Shown here piece after piece: positions 19,272 to 21,124 of a stretch of DNA of 21,124 nt. Position 1 is the stretch's first letter, and every line of letters starts with the position of its first letter. The stretch is taken from contig UZAN01050006.1 of assembly GCA_900618425.1 (NCBI GenBank), positions 1 to 21,124 on the forward strand, read 5' to 3'. Position numbers and translations under genes: made by a program. Source of the DNA: Echinostoma caproni. Lineage: Eukaryota; Platyhelminthes; Trematoda; Plagiorchiida; Echinostomatidae. The notes below the pieces were generated by a model. The model was not told the DNA's origin. It searched no databases and saw only the letters and a list, made by a program, of their open reading frames with translations.

Positions 19272-20894
19272 GTGAGTTACTTATTGAACACTGGATCCTC
19301 GGTCCCCCTTGCAAATGCTCCGTACCTATTGTAAAATGCCATCTTTTTGTGCGCTGAACAGTCGGCAGGGTAAACCCCATGATCACGATGACCTGCCGTT
19401 CAGGCATACAAGCCGACAAACAAAGCCCCCGCCAATTGGGGTACTGAACCAGATAAAGTCCGGCTAGGTTTGACTGTGGTATTCAGGTGGACCTCAAGGG
19501 AAACAAATCTTTATCGCCATCTCCTGGATATTCGGTAGTGTCATTGGGAAAATGCTCTCCATATAAAGAACACAGAAATAAAATAAATATATGTAATATC
19601 ATAAAATAAATAATATGTATCAACTTTTTCATGAGATAAATAATAAAAGTAAAACTGATACTTCGGTAGCGGACTCATCGCATGAAAAAAGTGTGTTTTC
19701 GGTGATTCATCCACAGTTCAATATGTGACAGTTTTATTGCATTGTTAAACGGGATGAAATCCATTTCACATTGGAAAGCACATCATTTTCATGAGTGTAT
19801 GCTATTTACGCTTTGATCATTACACACGTATAGATTGGGAGCCTAGAGAGAGGATGAGCGGGTAAGCGAGGGATGACTATGACCAGTGTGATATCAGCTA
19901 TCGGAATATCATTCCAATTTGTTTTGGGGAACGAGGGAAACATTTCACAGGCAGCATGCAAGCACACTGTTGTAAGGTGCTACTCATATTTGTGAGTAGT
20001 ACCCAAAAGGATGTGGTTGGCGGTTTCTTTCAACGGTCAAAAATGAACAAGACCTCCAAGAGTGAATTGGTATGCGCAAAATGCTAACTGACTGTTCCAT
20101 TTATTATNTTTCGGGAATTTGACCATACTAACATCACTTGAACATCGGTCGACTGATAGGAGACCGTTTCACTTTGTCTTCACACAATATATCGTAAATC
20201 ACCACCCATTGTGTGAGCTTGTCACAAACACATGACCTTGCTTATCTCGGCACTATCCCCCAGGGTTAGTGAATAGATCGGAAGCATTCCGAGCCGCGTA
20301 CTGTTGTCGTGTGAAGCAAAACGGCAAGGTTTATCAAAGATCTATACACACTTTAGAGAATCTGGACTGTGGTAGGTGTGTTATAATTCCACAAGGCGGT
20401 ATTCGGTTGAAGAAAGTTGTTTATTGCAGCTCAAAATTAGGACATCACTAATGAAGCATTCATATAACTAAAATCTCATTTGAAACATATCATCGCAGTT
20501 CCCGGCAGCTCACCGGGTAATGAATGGAGCAATCGGTAGTTACTCTTTGAGACAGCAATTTTCGCTCGGTAGTCTTGTTAATTCTCGATCGTTTAAGGAA
20601 ACCACCAACCGCACTATTTGGCATGCTACTCACTCCCCAGCTAAGATGAACTCTGCATGTATCGAGCAATGAAGTCCCTTTTCCAAACACCTGGGCGAAT
20701 CTGTTTCCGGTCTAGAGTTGGTTTGTTGCCAGATTTTTGAAGCTCTGACCAGGAGTTTGATTTGTGACGACTCTGTGGTGCATGGCTTCCTAGCTTCCAC
20801 ATAAATGTGAGTAGTACCTCACAACAGGTGAACTTCAAGAGAACGTCAGTCATACAAAAACAAAGGCCATGCACCAGGTAAACGCATTAGATTC
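19272..20894 (+). other. Downstream intron sequence: AT-rich, with a possible SINE fragment at 20240-20290
   Basis: The part 19560-19650 is very AT-rich. The segment 20243-20286 (CTCGGCACTATCCCCCAGGG and following) resembles 17831-17875, which lies in the tail of hammerhead-SINE copy B, so it is probably a fragment of the same family without its ribozyme. An undetermined base is at 20107. The small open frame at 20269-20451 overlaps this repeat and has no recognisable motif. Confidence 0.45.
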
Positions 20895-21124
20895 AGTTTG
20901 AACAACCATTAACCATGCACTTTCGTGCGCCGGTTTTGGTTGCTGTCTTTTGATTGCCTATTTGGATGAAGAATAGGAGAAGAAAGGAAAATTGAAAGTG
21001 AAGTCGAAAAGAAAATGGAGAAGTTCAGTGGTCTAAGGTTGAAAACAGATTGAGAAGATGCACGAACGCCACTGGTTGCGACACCCAGCCATATCACTCA
21101 ATGTCTCTAACCATCGGTTACGAT
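20895..21124 (-). mobile_element. 3' end of a second copy of the RTE-type LINE
   Basis: The minus strand reads DMAGCRNQWRSCIFSI near 21095-21040, matching MAKCRKQWRTCIFSI of the copy at 11365-13670, and then the same 3' UTR, with shared blocks such as the complement of CAGTTTGAACAACCATTAA (20894) versus CAGTTTGTACAACCATTAA (11367). Both copies stop at the same place, which defines the element's 3' end at about 20895 and 11365. The element continues past the window edge. Orientation is the same as the first copy. Confidence 0.88.

Noticed and set aside
19493..19560. Possible additional exon after TGTGGTATTCAG
   Set aside because: The reading gives no IPT pattern and no convincing donor follows in phase.
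1..21124. CRISPR array, prophage or bacterial operon
   Set aside because: No regularly spaced short repeats, no Shine-Dalgarno-linked gene strings; splice sites and LINE/SINE content are eukaryotic.

Overview
The window looks like nuclear DNA of a parasitic flatworm, most likely a digenean trematode; I cannot place it to genus. The reasons are a spliced plus-strand gene with kilobase introns, several broken non-LTR retrotransposons of the RTE and CR1-like kinds common in flukes, and small tRNA-headed repeats carrying a hammerhead ribozyme, an architecture known from the Schistosoma Sm-alpha SINE/satellite family. Nothing prokaryotic is present.

The only host gene I can support is a fibrocystin-L (PKHD1L1)-like gene on the plus strand, read through six exons: 1579-1755, 5425-5586, 7483-9105, 10767-10907, 15661-16009 and 19118-19271. 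Splice phases chain without conflict (1,1,1,1,2), every internal donor begins GT and every acceptor ends AG, and the joined reading runs from a cupredoxin-like unit (exons 1-2) into about seven IPT/TIG repeats (five in exon 3, a sixth over exons 3-5, a seventh over exons 5-6). The product would be part of a very large extracellular or membrane-anchored protein. The gene continues past the right edge, and probably also starts left of the window.

The introns hold the rest. At the left edge (1-470, minus) is the 3' end of a CR1-like LINE ORF with several in-frame stops. Intron 1 holds a hammerhead-SINE remnant (4336-4490) beside a reverse transcriptase fragment (4590-4873), both minus. Introns 2 and 3 hold little I can name. 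Intron 4 holds a nearly full-length but frame-shifted RTE-type LINE (about 13670 down to 11365, minus) and unassigned sequence to 15660. Intron 5 holds two hammerhead-SINE modules, each with a partial second copy 313 or 320 bases away. At the right edge (20895-21124, minus) is the 3' end of a second copy of the RTE element.

The most interesting content is the hammerhead family: three minus-strand copies, each consisting of a tRNA-like promoter region (clear in two), a type I hammerhead with a two-base-pair stem III, and a tail. One copy (18561-18606) keeps all the core nucleotides expected for self-cleavage; the other two each carry one inactivating core change. All lie antisense to the host gene.
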